From contig JAQBOG010000023.1 in NCBI GenBank assembly GCA_028288165.1, positions 1 through 64,000 on the forward strand: a stretch of 64,000 bases of DNA, given 5' to 3'. The DNA comes from Sphingobacteriales bacterium (GTDB lineage Bacteria; Bacteroidota; Bacteroidia; Sphingobacteriales; Sphingobacteriaceae). The position numbers were made by a program, and so were the translations under genes. The notes under the pieces are model-generated. The model saw nothing but the letters and a program-made list of their open reading frames with translations, made no database searches and had not been told where the DNA came from. Below are positions 27,558 through 36,687 of this stretch, piece after piece (positions within the stretch are counted from its first letter, which is position 1; each line of letters starts with the position of its first letter).

Positions 27558-28010
27558 ATGAAGCAAAGTGCAGGAATTCTATTATTTAAACGCCATAACA
27601 GAGAGTTGCTTGTTTTATTAGCTCACCCTGGCGGACCATTTTGGAAAAACAAGGATTTAGGTAGCTGGTCTATCCCCAAGGGCGAGTTTACAGCCGAAGA
27701 AGAACCTTTTGATGCTGCGGTACGGGAGTTTGAAGAAGAAACAGGAGTGAAGCTAAAAAGTGATTTTATTGAATTAACACCCATAAAATTAAAGTCCAAT
27801 AAGGTCGTTTTTGCTTGGGCATGTGAACAGGATCTGAATGTTTCCTTAATGGTAAGCAACGAGTTTGAAATGGAATGGCCGCCCAAGTCGGGAACTTTAA
27901 AACGTTTTCCGGAAATAGACAAAGCAGCGTGGTTTTCGGTGGAAGAAGCCTTAATTAAAATAAACCCGCCGCAAGCTGATTTAATAATCCAACTTATAGC
28001 AAAAGTTTAA
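27558..28010 (+). CDS. Nudix hydrolase
   Basis: A protein of about 150 residues with a complete Nudix box (GEFTAEEEPFDAAVREFEEETGV, here quoted in two parts: GEFTAEEEPFDAAV and REFEEETGV). It begins with SAGILLFKRHNRELLVLLAHPGG and has an SIPKGEFTAEEE approach. The family hydrolyses nucleoside diphosphate derivatives; its neighbours do not identify the substrate. ATG 27558 is preferred over the TTG at 27549. Alone on the plus strand. Confidence 0.9.
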   Translation: MKQSAGILLFKRHNRELLVLLAHPGGPFWKNKDLGSWSIPKGEFTAEEEPFDAAVREFEEETGVKLKSDFIELTPIKLKSNKVVFAWACEQDLNVSLMVSNEFEMEWPPKSGTLKRFPEIDKAAWFSVEEALIKINPPQADLIIQLIAKV

Positions 28011-28485
28011 ACCACTATGCTTTTCGAGTAATGCTAGAATATATTTACTATTTGTTAACAAGCTAACAGATACACCAAATGGCTACCTTTCCTTTTATTT
28101 AACTATCAGTTTCCATCAGGATAAACTTTTGGATAGCAAGCAGAGGGAGGAATGAAAGTATACTGGGATAAAATTCTAATTGAAATTGAAAGGAAGTTAA
28201 TTGCTTAATTCTACAATGGATAGGCTTGAATATAAGTTTACTTAAAAAAGCGGACGATTTCCATCTGTTAAGACTTAACATGTTTTTAACATCGAAAGGC
28301 ATTCTCTCTTAGTTGTCTTGGTCAATTTGTTTATTGCCAGTTATATAGCAGACAGATACAATGGCTATGAAATTTGCTGTCCGCATTCCTTTTAAAATTT
28401 CATATCACATAATGTGTGCAATCCAATAAATAGGCGCATATTTTGTTTGGGCTTTGTGACCTACTTGAAGATCCATTTACTTGAT
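28011..28485. other. Gene-free stretch before a sigma-factor gene
   Basis: About 470 bases without a supported frame. A 67-codon minus-strand frame (28099-28302) is without recognisable features. The region presumably carries the sigma-factor promoter, but no clear motif was found. Confidence 0.4.
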
Positions 28486-29019
28486 ATGAAAAAGACTGAA
28501 TTCGTTAAATTAATTATTGCACAGGGTTCATCCCTTAAAAAATTTGCAATGCATTTTACCAATGATGTAGAAGATGCGAATGATTTAGTTCAAGAAACAC
28601 TACTAAAAGCAATTACCTGCTGCGACAAGTTTGAGACTGGTACAAATATCAAAGGCTGGCTCTTTACTATATTGAAAAATACGTATATTAATAACTATAA
28701 GAAACTAATTAAAAAGAACCGACAGGTTACGCAGTGTGATGAAGTAACTTCCAGTCACTTGATGTACAGTGCCACCACAAATAATGGAGAATCAAAATTT
28801 ATACTGGATGATCTGTATCGGGCGCTTACCAAATTACCTGTTGAGTACGGATCGCCTTTTAGTTTATATTTTGCAGGGTACAAATACCATGAAATTGCTG
28901 ATCAGTTGTTGCTGCCAATCGGTACGGTTAAAACGCGGATTTTTGTGGCCAGACAATTATTAAAAAAGAATTTGAAACCTTACGATGATCATGCTAAAAA
29001 GCGTTCAATTCTATTGTAA
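28486..29019 (+). CDS. ECF-type RNA polymerase sigma factor
   Basis: A protein of about 177 residues. Region 2 (about residues 10-75) has FAMHFTNDVEDANDLVQETL and the following TNIKGWLFTILKNTYINNY; region 4 (about 110-165) has LTKLPVEYGSPFSLYFAGY, a helix-turn-helix with HEIADQLLLPIGTVKTRIF. An upstream in-frame Met (28414) is less likely. It directs transcription of an unknown regulon. The next gene, 67 bases downstream, is the broken receiver gene, which suggests a phosphorelay context. Confidence 0.9.
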   Translation: MKKTEFVKLIIAQGSSLKKFAMHFTNDVEDANDLVQETLLKAITCCDKFETGTNIKGWLFTILKNTYINNYKKLIKKNRQVTQCDEVTSSHLMYSATTNNGESKFILDDLYRALTKLPVEYGSPFSLYFAGYKYHEIADQLLLPIGTVKTRIFVARQLLKKNLKPYDDHAKKRSILL

Positions 29020-29085
29020 GAGGTAAAAACAGTTTAAATTTGAATTAATGTTGAAACAAGTATATTTCGCCCTTATTTTGTTTTT

Positions 29086-29455
29086 ATGAGGAAACGGATA
29101 CTTTGTATTGACGATAACCAGGATATTTTAGATTGTTTCGACTTCATTTTAACGGATGAAGGATATACCGTTCAAACTGCTCTGAGCCCAGAGTTTATAT
29201 ACACGCTTATTTCTGATTTCAAGCCTGATTTAATTCTGCTGGATTTAACTGGATATAAACTTGTGTGAGTTTAACGGCCTGGAAGTTTGTAAAAATCTTA
29301 AACTAAATCCTGATACTAAGAATATTCCTATATTAATTGTTTCTTCTGATAATAAGGTTCATCAATCCCGAAAGTACGGAGCTGTAGATTTTGTACTTAA
29401 ACCTTTCAATACCAATCATTTCATAGCCAAAGTAAAACAATATTTATCAGCCTGA
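29086..29455 (+). pseudogene. Single-domain response regulator gene with a frameshift
   Basis: The first frame (29086-29268) gives the receiver-domain start ILCIDDNQDILDCFDFIL with the acidic pair and the phospho-acceptor aspartate in LILLDLT. From about 29250-29261 the frame must change to continue as FNGLEVCKNLKLNPDTKNIP, ILIVSSDNKVHQ and the conserved lysine in FVLKPFN, with stop at 29455. Together they form a normal receiver of about 122 residues. The acceptor residue is intact, so the defect may be recent or an error. Confidence 0.82.
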
Positions 29456-29510
29456 AACTGTTGCATTGCGGGAATCTGTATCCGTTTTATTAGGTAATTC
29501 AATAGATAAA

Positions 29511-29607
29511 TTGGGCGTTCGGGCGTGCTTTCCATTCCAATCTTTTTGCCCGAAGGAAGAGGGCAAAAAGGATTTCCATTACAATTACTAACGCAAAACT
29601 TAGCATG
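29511..29607 (-). repeat. Intergenic hairpin repeat
   Basis: From TTGGGCGTTCGGGCGTGCTT to CTAACGCAAAACTTAGC, with central hairpin TTTTTGCCCGAAG...AGAGGGCAAAAAGG. The canonical orientation is on the minus strand. It divides the broken receiver gene from the YbjQ-like gene. Confidence 0.78.
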
Positions 29608-29661
29608 TGGTAAGTTAAACAAGTATATTAGGGTGTATTTTAAAAATAAAAAACTAAAACC

Positions 29662-29997
29662 ATGGCAGACTTAACATTAATAACAACAAGTACATCTTTA
29701 GAAGGTTACAAAGTAACCAAGCAATTGGGTTTAGTTCGTGGAATTACCGTTCGCTCCCGGAGCATTATTGGCAATGTAGCCGGTGGCTTTATGACTTTAT
29801 TTGGAGGCAAAAGTTCCATTTATACGGAATTATGTGAAACCGCTAGAGAGGAAGCTTTGCAATTAATGATTAAGCATGGGAAGGAATTGGGTTGTAATGC
29901 CATTATCAATATGCGTTATGATGCAAACGAAGTAATGAGCGGACTAACGGAGGTTTTAGCTTACGGAACAGCGGTTGTGGTTGAGAAAACGGTATAA
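29662..29997 (+). CDS. YbjQ/UPF0145-family protein
   Basis: A 111-residue cytoplasmic protein with the UPF0145 features: ITTSTSLEGYKVTKQLGLVRG, TVRSRSIIGNVAGGFMTLFG, an EEALQLMIKHGKELGCNAIIN helix and the MRYDANEVMSGLTEVLAYGT end. The family may bind metals or act as a fold-stabilising pentamer, but its function is not established. It lies 33 bases upstream of the NIF3-like gene, so the two may be co-transcribed. The intergenic repeat lies before it. Confidence 0.9.
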   Translation: MADLTLITTSTSLEGYKVTKQLGLVRGITVRSRSIIGNVAGGFMTLFGGKSSIYTELCETAREEALQLMIKHGKELGCNAIINMRYDANEVMSGLTEVLAYGTAVVVEKTV

Positions 29998-30030
29998 TAA
30001 TCAAGTAAATTTAGAGTCTAAACTATTAAC

Positions 30031-30885
30031 ATGTTATTTAAAAGGTATTTTTCACTAGTAACATTCATTATCATTCCTTGCTTTTTGGTTCATGCTCAAA
30101 ACCAAGTAACCGTAACGGATGTCATCAATAAAATAAAGTCTAACGTAACCTGCAATTGGGCCGATGTAACGGTTGATAATATTAAGGCGGGAGACGAGCA
30201 AACGAAAGTGACGGGCATTGCCACTACTTTCATGGCCACGTTAGAAGTTTTACAAAAAGCGAAGGCCGCTGGTTGCAACTTTGTAATCTCGCATGAGCCT
30301 ACCTTTTATAATCATAACGACGACCTGACCTTACATAAAGGGGATCCGGTACAGGAAGCCAAATTGAAATTTATTAAGGATAACAACATGGTAGTTTGGC
30401 GCTTTCATGATCACTTACACCAAACCAATCCCGATCAGGTATACGAAGGCGTTTTGACTAAACTTGATTGGAAAAAATATCAATCCAATGGACACTTTTT
30501 AAAGTTTCCGGCCAAATCATTAAAAAACATCGTTACTGAAATTGAACAAAAATTGAATGCTAAAACTGTTCGGGTGGTAGGCAATCCGGACATGGTTATT
30601 TCCAATGTCGGGCTGGCTTTAGGCGCTTCTGGCTCGAATTCGCATTTTAAATTATTAAGCAGCCCCGATTGTGAATTACTGATAGTTGGCGAAAGTAACG
30701 AATGGGAAACGGTACCTTATGTGCAAGATGCCATCACAATAGGCCAAAAGAAAGCCTTAATTGTACTTGGCCATGCCGATTCTGAAGAAGCCGGGATGGA
30801 TTACACCAGAACCTGGTTGCAAAAGTTCTATCCAAATTTAAAAGTCAAATTTATAGAAGCCGGTAATCCGTATTGGAGGAATTAG
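30031..30885 (+). CDS. Exported NIF3-like dinuclear-metal protein
   Basis: A 284-residue protein with a signal peptide (1-22, ending in HAQ). NIF3/DUF34 ligands are seen: SHEPTFY and RFHDHLHQ in the N-terminal half, LGHADSEEAGM near the C-terminus. NIF3 proteins normally act in the cytoplasm, so the signal peptide is notable; the typical N-terminal HH pair is reduced to one His. It probably acts as a periplasmic or lipoprotein-like hydrolase of unknown substrate. It lies 33 bases after the YbjQ-like gene. Confidence 0.85.
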   Translation: MLFKRYFSLVTFIIIPCFLVHAQNQVTVTDVINKIKSNVTCNWADVTVDNIKAGDEQTKVTGIATTFMATLEVLQKAKAAGCNFVISHEPTFYNHNDDLTLHKGDPVQEAKLKFIKDNNMVVWRFHDHLHQTNPDQVYEGVLTKLDWKKYQSNGHFLKFPAKSLKNIVTEIEQKLNAKTVRVVGNPDMVISNVGLALGASGSNSHFKLLSSPDCELLIVGESNEWETVPYVQDAITIGQKKALIVLGHADSEEAGMDYTRTWLQKFYPNLKVKFIEAGNPYWRN

Positions 30886-31029
30886 CTTCCGTAGTTTTGA
30901 ATAACTACTTCTTTTAAATAAACTTTAAACTTATTCTTAAGCCAAGCCCATAACAATTGTTAAAAAGATTATTACCCAACACCCAATAAAAAGTGAAATC
31001 TTTGCATTCATCCGCAAATACGATATAAA

Positions 31030-32169
31030 ATGCCTTTTACATCTTTAGGTTTATCTCCGGCTTTATTAAAAGCATTGGCAGATCAGAATTTTACCCTTCC
31101 AACAACTATTCAACAAGAAGCCATTCCAGCTATATTGAATAAAAAAGATGTATTGGGTATTGCCAAAACCGGTTCCGGGAAAACAGCTAGCTACGTATTG
31201 CCTTTGTTGATGAATTTAAAAAATGCTTCAGCAACTCAAAACAGATATGTAACAGCTTTAGTGCTGGTGCCAACAAGAGAATTAGCGGTACAGGTTACAG
31301 AAGTATTTCAGCTATTTAATTCCAAATTACCCCAACGCATAAAATGCTTAGCAGTTTATGGCGGAGTATCCATTAATCCACAAATGATGGGTTTACAAGG
31401 TGTGCAAATTTTGGTTGCTACGCCGGGCAGGCTTTTAGAATTAGTGGAGATGAATGCCGTTCACTTATCTAATATCGAAACATTGGTGCTTGACGAGGCC
31501 GACAAAATGCTCAACCTTGGTTTCAAGGATGAAATGAACCGAATTATTGCGCTGTTACCGAAAAAACGTCAAAATCTGTTGTTCTCTGCTACATTGAGTG
31601 CCGACATCCAACACATAAACCAAATTTTACTGCACGATCCTTTGGTTGTTAAAATAGAATCAGAAGAAGAATCCGTAGACTTAATTACACATTCTGCCTA
31701 TTTAATTTCGGAAGAAAAGAAAGGCCCGTTGCTGCGGTATTTAATTAAACAAAAAGACATGCAACAGGTGTTGATCTTTGCCTCTTCCGTTCATCAAGCT
31801 GATACAGTGGCAGATAAGCTCCGCAAAAATGGAATAGATGCAAAACCAATACATAGCAAAAAAAGTCAGGGAGCTAGAACGGATGCGTTACTGAAGTTTA
31901 AATCTGGGAAACTGAGGGTATTGGTTGCAACTGATTTAATTTCCCGCGGAATTGATATTAACTTTTTGCCTTATGTGATTAATTACGAATTACCTCGATC
32001 GCCTAAAGATTATGTTCATCGGATAGGCAGAACCGGCCGTGCAGAAGCACCAGGGGAGGCCATTTCATTAATTAGTCCGGATGAGGAACATCACTTTAAA
32101 GTTATTCAAAAGAAAGTAGGGAAGGTGATACCAACCATTGATGGGAATGGTATTTCTTTGAACGGTTAA
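31030..32169 (+). CDS. DEAD-box RNA helicase
   Basis: A 379-residue RhlE-like helicase. It has the Q motif (FTLPTTIQQEAIP), Walker A AKTGSGKT (45-52), PTRELAVQV, the DEAD box at 155-158 (VLDEADKML), SAT, and the C-terminal helicase motifs ARDLIS-like ATDLISRGID and HRIGRTGR. It lacks the long C-terminal tail of some relatives. It unwinds RNA, probably in ribosome assembly or cold adaptation. It stands alone, with an intergenic repeat downstream. Confidence 0.93.
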   Translation: MPFTSLGLSPALLKALADQNFTLPTTIQQEAIPAILNKKDVLGIAKTGSGKTASYVLPLLMNLKNASATQNRYVTALVLVPTRELAVQVTEVFQLFNSKLPQRIKCLAVYGGVSINPQMMGLQGVQILVATPGRLLELVEMNAVHLSNIETLVLDEADKMLNLGFKDEMNRIIALLPKKRQNLLFSATLSADIQHINQILLHDPLVVKIESEEESVDLITHSAYLISEEKKGPLLRYLIKQKDMQQVLIFASSVHQADTVADKLRKNGIDAKPIHSKKSQGARTDALLKFKSGKLRVLVATDLISRGIDINFLPYVINYELPRSPKDYVHRIGRTGRAEAPGEAISLISPDEEHHFKVIQKKVGKVIPTIDGNGISLNG

Positions 32170-32301
32170 TAGGAGTGCTCTAAGAATTCTTTCATATCCG
32201 AATCATAATAATCGTTTAAAGAGTTGTATTTCGAACAGTTTAGCGGAAATAAACTAGCGGAAGTTTTCAAATCACAAGAAGGCTTGGATCATGGTCGATT
32301 T

Positions 32302-32386
32302 CCGTTAGGGATTGAAGCGGATACCTGCCTGTGTGTAATGCCTTGAAGGCGTATGAGCGGAAAGCCCGGCCCATAGGGAAACGGCC
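32302..32386 (+). repeat. Intergenic hairpin repeat with terminal inverted CCGTT/AACGG
   Basis: CCGTTAGGGATTGAAGCGG begins the element and GGGAAACGGCC ends it. The arms GATTGAAGCGGATACC and GTATGAGCGGAAAGCCCG surround a short hairpin (AATGCCTTGAAGGCGT). It is very similar to the copy at 21939-22024. Confidence 0.78.
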
Positions 32387-32453
32387 AAGCAATTATTGGT
32401 CACTTACCGATCTTTCATTTTTTAATATCAAGTAAAACTTAGTGTGTCTTTCG

Positions 32454-33230
32454 TCAAACTTCCAAATTCAAAGCAATGGGGCAATGATCGGAACCAAAAT
32501 ATTCATTATAAATTTGAGCTTCGGTAATATTAGAAACTAATGAATCATCAACCAGGAAATAATCAATTCTCCATCCGGTATTTCTGGCTCGTGCATTAAA
32601 CATTTGGTTCCAGTAGGTATATTTTATCTCTTCGGGATAGGAATGACGGAAACTATCCACAAAACCTGCGCTAAGTAATTGGTCGAAACCATCAATTTCA
32701 CGTTGGGTATAGCCAGAGGACTTATTGTAATTCTCTTTTGCTCTTGCTATGTCGATGGCTTTATGTGCTACGTTTAAATCTCCGGTTACAATAACTGGTT
32801 TTCTTGCTTTCAAGCTCAATATATAATTGCGGAATTCTGTGTCCCAATTTTCACGATAATCCAAACGTTTTAGGCCTTCTCCAGAATTTGGCGTATAAAC
32901 CGTTACCAGGAAAAATTTTTCGAATTCTGCAGTAATTACCCGACCTTCTTGGTCATGTTCTTCTATGGCCATGTCAAAAGTGACACTGATCGGTTCAATT
33001 TTAGTAAGTATGGCTGTGCCCGAATAACCTTTGCGGGCTTTTGATGAATTTACATAGGTTTTGTAGGCGGGGAATAATTCACACAGCGACTTGACTTCTT
33101 CTGAACTGGCTTTTGTTTCCTGTAAACACAGCATATCGGGATTCATCGCTTCTATATCTCTCACGAAATCTTTTTTCATGATAGAGCGGATACCATTAAC
33201 ATTCCAATTAACAAGGTGAAGCGTAGCCAT
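32454..33230 (-). CDS. xth: Exodeoxyribonuclease III
   Basis: A 258-residue ExoIII/AP endonuclease of the EEP superfamily. Signature motifs are VNWNVNGIRSIMKKDF, CLQETKAS, VTGDLNVAHKAIDIARAKEN and the C-terminal GSDHCPIAL with the catalytic Asp-His pair. It repairs abasic sites in DNA. The protein starts with MATLHLVNWNVNG, the usual beginning. It ends 68 bases from the intergenic repeat downstream of the helicase gene. Confidence 0.94.
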   Translation of the reverse strand: MATLHLVNWNVNGIRSIMKKDFVRDIEAMNPDMLCLQETKASSEEVKSLCELFPAYKTYVNSSKARKGYSGTAILTKIEPISVTFDMAIEEHDQEGRVITAEFEKFFLVTVYTPNSGEGLKRLDYRENWDTEFRNYILSLKARKPVIVTGDLNVAHKAIDIARAKENYNKSSGYTQREIDGFDQLLSAGFVDSFRHSYPEEIKYTYWNQMFNARARNTGWRIDYFLVDDSLVSNITEAQIYNEYFGSDHCPIALNLEV

Positions 33231-33521
33231 ACAAAATTTTTAGGCCTGAAATTAATTAAAGATTTTGATAAATATAAATACTAAAAGAATTAGGTAGGTA
33301 AATCATGTCTGGCAAGTGGTTAATAAATAATCATTTCGGCTGTTTTTGCTTTTTGTAGATTTTAGAACTTGATACCTATCCCGATAAAAATAGCGTAACT
33401 TGTTTCGTGATTTCCCAAAGTAGATTTTAAGATAATGTCAATTTATTTACCTGATGCTAACTAATTAAAAAAGAATTTTTCCTCGAAATAAAAAATCAAT
33501 GTCTCAAACAATCATCTAAAT
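33231..33521. other. Gene-free stretch
   Basis: About 290 bases of AT-rich sequence between divergent genes, without repeat or hairpin. Confidence 0.4.
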
Positions 33522-33893
33522 ATGAGCCAGCAATCACATCCCACTTTTGGTAATGGTAAAATCTGTTATCTTGAAATCCCTTCGAGGGATATTAGCGAAT
33601 CATCTACGTTTTATAACAAAGTTTTCGGTTGGGAAATACGAACAAGGAGCGATGGTTCAATAGCTTTTGATGACATCGTACACGAAGTAAGTGGCACCTG
33701 GAGAACCGACAGAGAACCGTCTATAACTATTGGCTTATTAGTGCATATTATGGTGGATGATATTGAAGTGTCTATGCAAGCAGTAATTGATAATGGCGGA
33801 AAAATTGTTCAACCTGTTGGAATGGAAGAACCTGAAATTACAGCACGCTTTACCGACCCGACTGGGAACATTTTTGGTCTCTTTCAGCAATAA
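33522..33893 (+). CDS. VOC-family protein
   Basis: A 123-residue glyoxalase/bleomycin-resistance fold protein. Two beta-alpha-beta modules are seen: KICYLEIPSRDISESSTFYN with KVFGWEI, and LVHIMVDDIEVSMQAVID with FTDPTGNIFGLFQQ. The family includes lyases and resistance proteins; the substrate cannot be read. A second VOC gene and a broken third one lie elsewhere in the window. It precedes the ThuA gene by 132 bases on the same strand. Confidence 0.87.
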   Translation: MSQQSHPTFGNGKICYLEIPSRDISESSTFYNKVFGWEIRTRSDGSIAFDDIVHEVSGTWRTDREPSITIGLLVHIMVDDIEVSMQAVIDNGGKIVQPVGMEEPEITARFTDPTGNIFGLFQQ

Positions 33894-34025
33894 TGTGCAG
33901 AAGCGTTCCAATTGAATTCGCATTTTTTGTTTACATCAGATTGTCTTACTTTCGATTTGGACAAAACCTAGTTGTCGAATCCTTATTTACATCAATTAAT
34001 TATAAACTAACCCCCGTATTTACAA

Positions 34026-34802
34026 ATGAAAACACGTATGAATCGTTTAAAATTTGCTGTTCTTTTTTTATTGTTTCAGCTAATTATTTTCTCTACTACC
34101 TATGCCCAAAAACAATTCAAAATATTAATGGTAACCACTACCAGAGGCTGGCATCATGAATCTGTGCATGCTGGCGTACTAGCTGTGCAACAATTGGCTG
34201 CACGTAATTTTTTTGACGTTGTTTTATTGGAAGATCCAAACGGATTTACCGATAAATACGTTGAGCAATTTCAAGCTATCTTATTTTTAAATACGACTGG
34301 TGACATTTTCAATGCTGAAGAGCAAAAAGTAATGGAACGCTTTATTCAATCCGGAAAGGGATTTGTAGGCGTTCATAGCGCATCTGATACGGAGTATGAA
34401 TGGGAATGGTATACCAAAATGGTTGGTAGAATGTTCCATATCCATCCGACTGTGCAAACAGCCAAAATGAAAATTTTAGATAACAAATTTCCAGGTTTGC
34501 AAGGCTTTTCAGATGGAAAATTGTGGACAGAGGAATGGTATGAGTTTGGCCCCGAAAAGGCAACTGATTTGACGTATATTTTAGGAGTTGATGAAGAAAC
34601 TTATAATCCAAAAGCAGATTGGGGAGCTAGAGCAAAGGGAGTTGGAATGGGTAAATTACATCCGCTTGCATGGTACCATAACTATGATGGTGGCCGGGCT
34701 TTTTACACAGCTCTTGGTCATTTACCAACTAATTTTAGCGAGCCTGCTTTCTTGAACCATTTATACGCCGGTATATTTTGGGCAGCTACAGGCAAAAAAT
34801 AA
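34026..34802 (+). CDS. ThuA-domain secreted protein
   Basis: A 258-residue protein with a signal peptide (ending in YAQ at about residue 27). The ThuA domain begins KILMVTTTRGWHHESVHAG, with a GVHSASDTEYEWEWY segment and a C-terminal AWYHNYDGGRAFYTALGH. ThuA-type proteins take part in trehalose or 3-keto-sugar metabolism and are common in Bacteroidota. A -33-like TTTTTTG and a -7-like TACTTTCG are about 60-90 bases upstream but spaced loosely. A strong terminator follows. Confidence 0.9.
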   Translation: MKTRMNRLKFAVLFLLFQLIIFSTTYAQKQFKILMVTTTRGWHHESVHAGVLAVQQLAARNFFDVVLLEDPNGFTDKYVEQFQAILFLNTTGDIFNAEEQKVMERFIQSGKGFVGVHSASDTEYEWEWYTKMVGRMFHIHPTVQTAKMKILDNKFPGLQGFSDGKLWTEEWYEFGPEKATDLTYILGVDEETYNPKADWGARAKGVGMGKLHPLAWYHNYDGGRAFYTALGHLPTNFSEPAFLNHLYAGIFWAATGKK

Positions 34803-34830
34803 TTAAGGCCTTTCATACTAATTACGTAGT

Positions 34831-34866
34831 AAAAGCTTGCTGATTTCATCTCAGCAAGCTTTTTTG
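34831..34866 (+). terminator. Intrinsic terminator after the ThuA gene
   Basis: AAAAGCTTGCTGA (34831-34843) pairs perfectly with TCAGCAAGCTTTT (34851-34863), followed by a T run. Confidence 0.9.
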
Positions 34867-35039
34867 GTTTTATGAAAAATGTTGATTTACAATTATTAAA
34901 AACAATTATTCTCTATTCAAGATCTTCCCAACGTTCCTTGGTATCATTCGTAAAAATTATCCCAATATTAAAATAGGGACTGCCATAGGGTTGTCATTCG
35001 TCGTGCATTTCTTTGTTCTGTAATTAAAACTCATGCATT

Positions 35040-35549
35040 ATGGAAACAAACCAATTAATAGAAACAATTGCCCCAGTAGTAGCTTCAAATCAATTACTTG
35101 AACACTGGCAAGGGCACCGGAAACTCACTCGTAAAGTGATAGAAATTTTTCCGGACGACAAATTCTTCAGCTATTCTATAGGAGGAATGCGCCCATTTTG
35201 TGAACTGGTAATGGAAATGATAGACCTTGCAGATGGAGGTGTCGAAGGGATTGCAACCGGTAATTGGAAGTCGGGAGATAATTTTGGACATGTGAATGGC
35301 AACTTGCCAAAAACAAAAGAAGAAATGCTTCACGTTTGGGATCAGGTAACTATCAAAATCAATGAGTTTTGGCCCCAAATAACAGCAGAGCGGTTTCAGC
35401 AAGTAGAGAAAGCTTTTGGCGCCTATGAAGGGGCAAATTATTCAACCCTTTTGTACATAATTGATAACGAAATTCATCACAGAGGCCAGGGCTATGTTTA
35501 TTTACGCTCACTTGGCGTAACGCCGCCACCTTTTTGGGAACGATGTTAA
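35040..35549 (+). CDS. DinB-family protein
   Basis: A 169-residue four-helix protein of the DinB fold. Histidines fit the metal triad: HWQGHRKLTRK-type N-terminal His, a middle His in the ...FGHVNG segment and the C-terminal IDNEIHHRGQGYVYLR. The family comprises metal-binding helical proteins, some thiol transferases. Its stop codon lies within the stem of its own terminator. It stands between the ThuA gene and the sugar isomerase-like gene on the plus strand. Confidence 0.87.
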   Translation: METNQLIETIAPVVASNQLLEHWQGHRKLTRKVIEIFPDDKFFSYSIGGMRPFCELVMEMIDLADGGVEGIATGNWKSGDNFGHVNGNLPKTKEEMLHVWDQVTIKINEFWPQITAERFQQVEKAFGAYEGANYSTLLYIIDNEIHHRGQGYVYLRSLGVTPPPFWERC

Positions 35550-35600
35550 ATATTAGAAAAGTGTTGGGCAGTATGTTCAACACTTTTCTAATATTTTTAT
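35548..35600 (+). terminator. Intrinsic terminator overlapping the DinB stop codon
   Basis: AAATATTAGAAAAGTGTTG (35548-35566) pairs perfectly over 19 bases with 35578-35596, followed by TTTTAT. The DinB TAA (35547-35549) overlaps the start of the stem. Confidence 0.9.
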
Positions 35601-35757
35601 CGGTATTAAAAGGTTTATTTTCAACGTGGCTACCCCCACTTAAATGCATAGTTACTATTCATATCTTATCAATCTATAAGTATAGCCTGGAAATTCCATA
35701 ATCGTATGGTATATTTTGTATTTTTAAACCTACAATCTATGCTAACTAGTTGGAACC

Positions 35758-36675
35758 ATGAAAAGAAGTGAATTTTTGAAAACAGGCTTAATAGCAGGTG
35801 CATCCGTAGTTTCCGGAAATGCGATTGCCAATAATATGCAATCCGTTAATACCCTTGAAGGCAAAACATTTCATTTAAACTACGCTCCTCACGACGGCAT
35901 GTTTGCCAATCATGCTGGTAAAGATTTTTTGGATCAGATCCAGTTTATGCATGATCAGGGCTTTCGTGCAATAGAAGATAACGGAATGCTTACCCGTACA
36001 AAAGAACAGCAAGATAAAATTGGCAATTTGTTAAACAAGCTCGGAATGACCATGGGCGTTTTTGTGATTGATGCAGGCGACAATTGGAAAGTTTCACTTA
36101 CATCAGGCAAAAAGGAGTTTATTGACACCTTTGTGGATGTTTGCAAAAAATCGGTAGAGCTCGCCAAGCGAATAAACGCCAAGTGGGCAACCGTTGTTCC
36201 TGGTTATTTCGACCGTAATTTGCCAATAGGTATCCAAACCGGCAATGTGATTGATGCTTTACGCAGAGGTGCCGAAGTGTTGGAACCGAGTGGCTTAATC
36301 ATGGTTCTAGAACCTTTGAGTGATAATCCTGATTTGTTCATGCGTACTTCCGATCAAACTTACAGCCTATGCCGTGCCGTAAACAGCCCTTCATGCAAAA
36401 TTTTGTATGACATGTATCACATGCAAAGAAATGAAGGTAATGTTATTGCTAATATTGATAGGTGTTGGGAAGAAATCGCCTACTTGCAAATAGGCGATAA
36501 TCCAGGAAGAAATGAGCCCACTTCTGGAGAAATGAACTATAAAAACATTTTTAAACACCTGCACACTAAGGGTTATAAAGGCGTTATGGGCATGGAACAC
36601 GGCAACTCCATAAAAGGTAAAGAGGGTGAGCTTGCTTTAATCAAGGCCTACCGAGATTCAGATAATTTTCTATAA
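35758..36675 (+). CDS. Hydroxypyruvate isomerase-like TIM-barrel protein, exported
   Basis: A 305-residue protein with a Tat-like start (KRSEFLKTGLIAGASVV; Lys-Arg replaces the twin Arg). The TIM-barrel sugar isomerase/epimerase fold is shown by FHLNYAPHDGMFANHAGKDF, GFRAIEDNGMLTR, ILYDMYHMQ (metal ligands) and QIGDNPGRNEPTSGEMNY and MGMEHGNS. The family includes hydroxypyruvate isomerase and 3-keto-sugar enzymes. The gene is free-standing, followed by an intergenic repeat. A periplasmic location is inferred from the leader. Confidence 0.87.
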   Translation: MKRSEFLKTGLIAGASVVSGNAIANNMQSVNTLEGKTFHLNYAPHDGMFANHAGKDFLDQIQFMHDQGFRAIEDNGMLTRTKEQQDKIGNLLNKLGMTMGVFVIDAGDNWKVSLTSGKKEFIDTFVDVCKKSVELAKRINAKWATVVPGYFDRNLPIGIQTGNVIDALRRGAEVLEPSGLIMVLEPLSDNPDLFMRTSDQTYSLCRAVNSPSCKILYDMYHMQRNEGNVIANIDRCWEEIAYLQIGDNPGRNEPTSGEMNYKNIFKHLHTKGYKGVMGMEHGNSIKGKEGELALIKAYRDSDNFL

Positions 36676-36687
36676 CGGAATAAGTAT

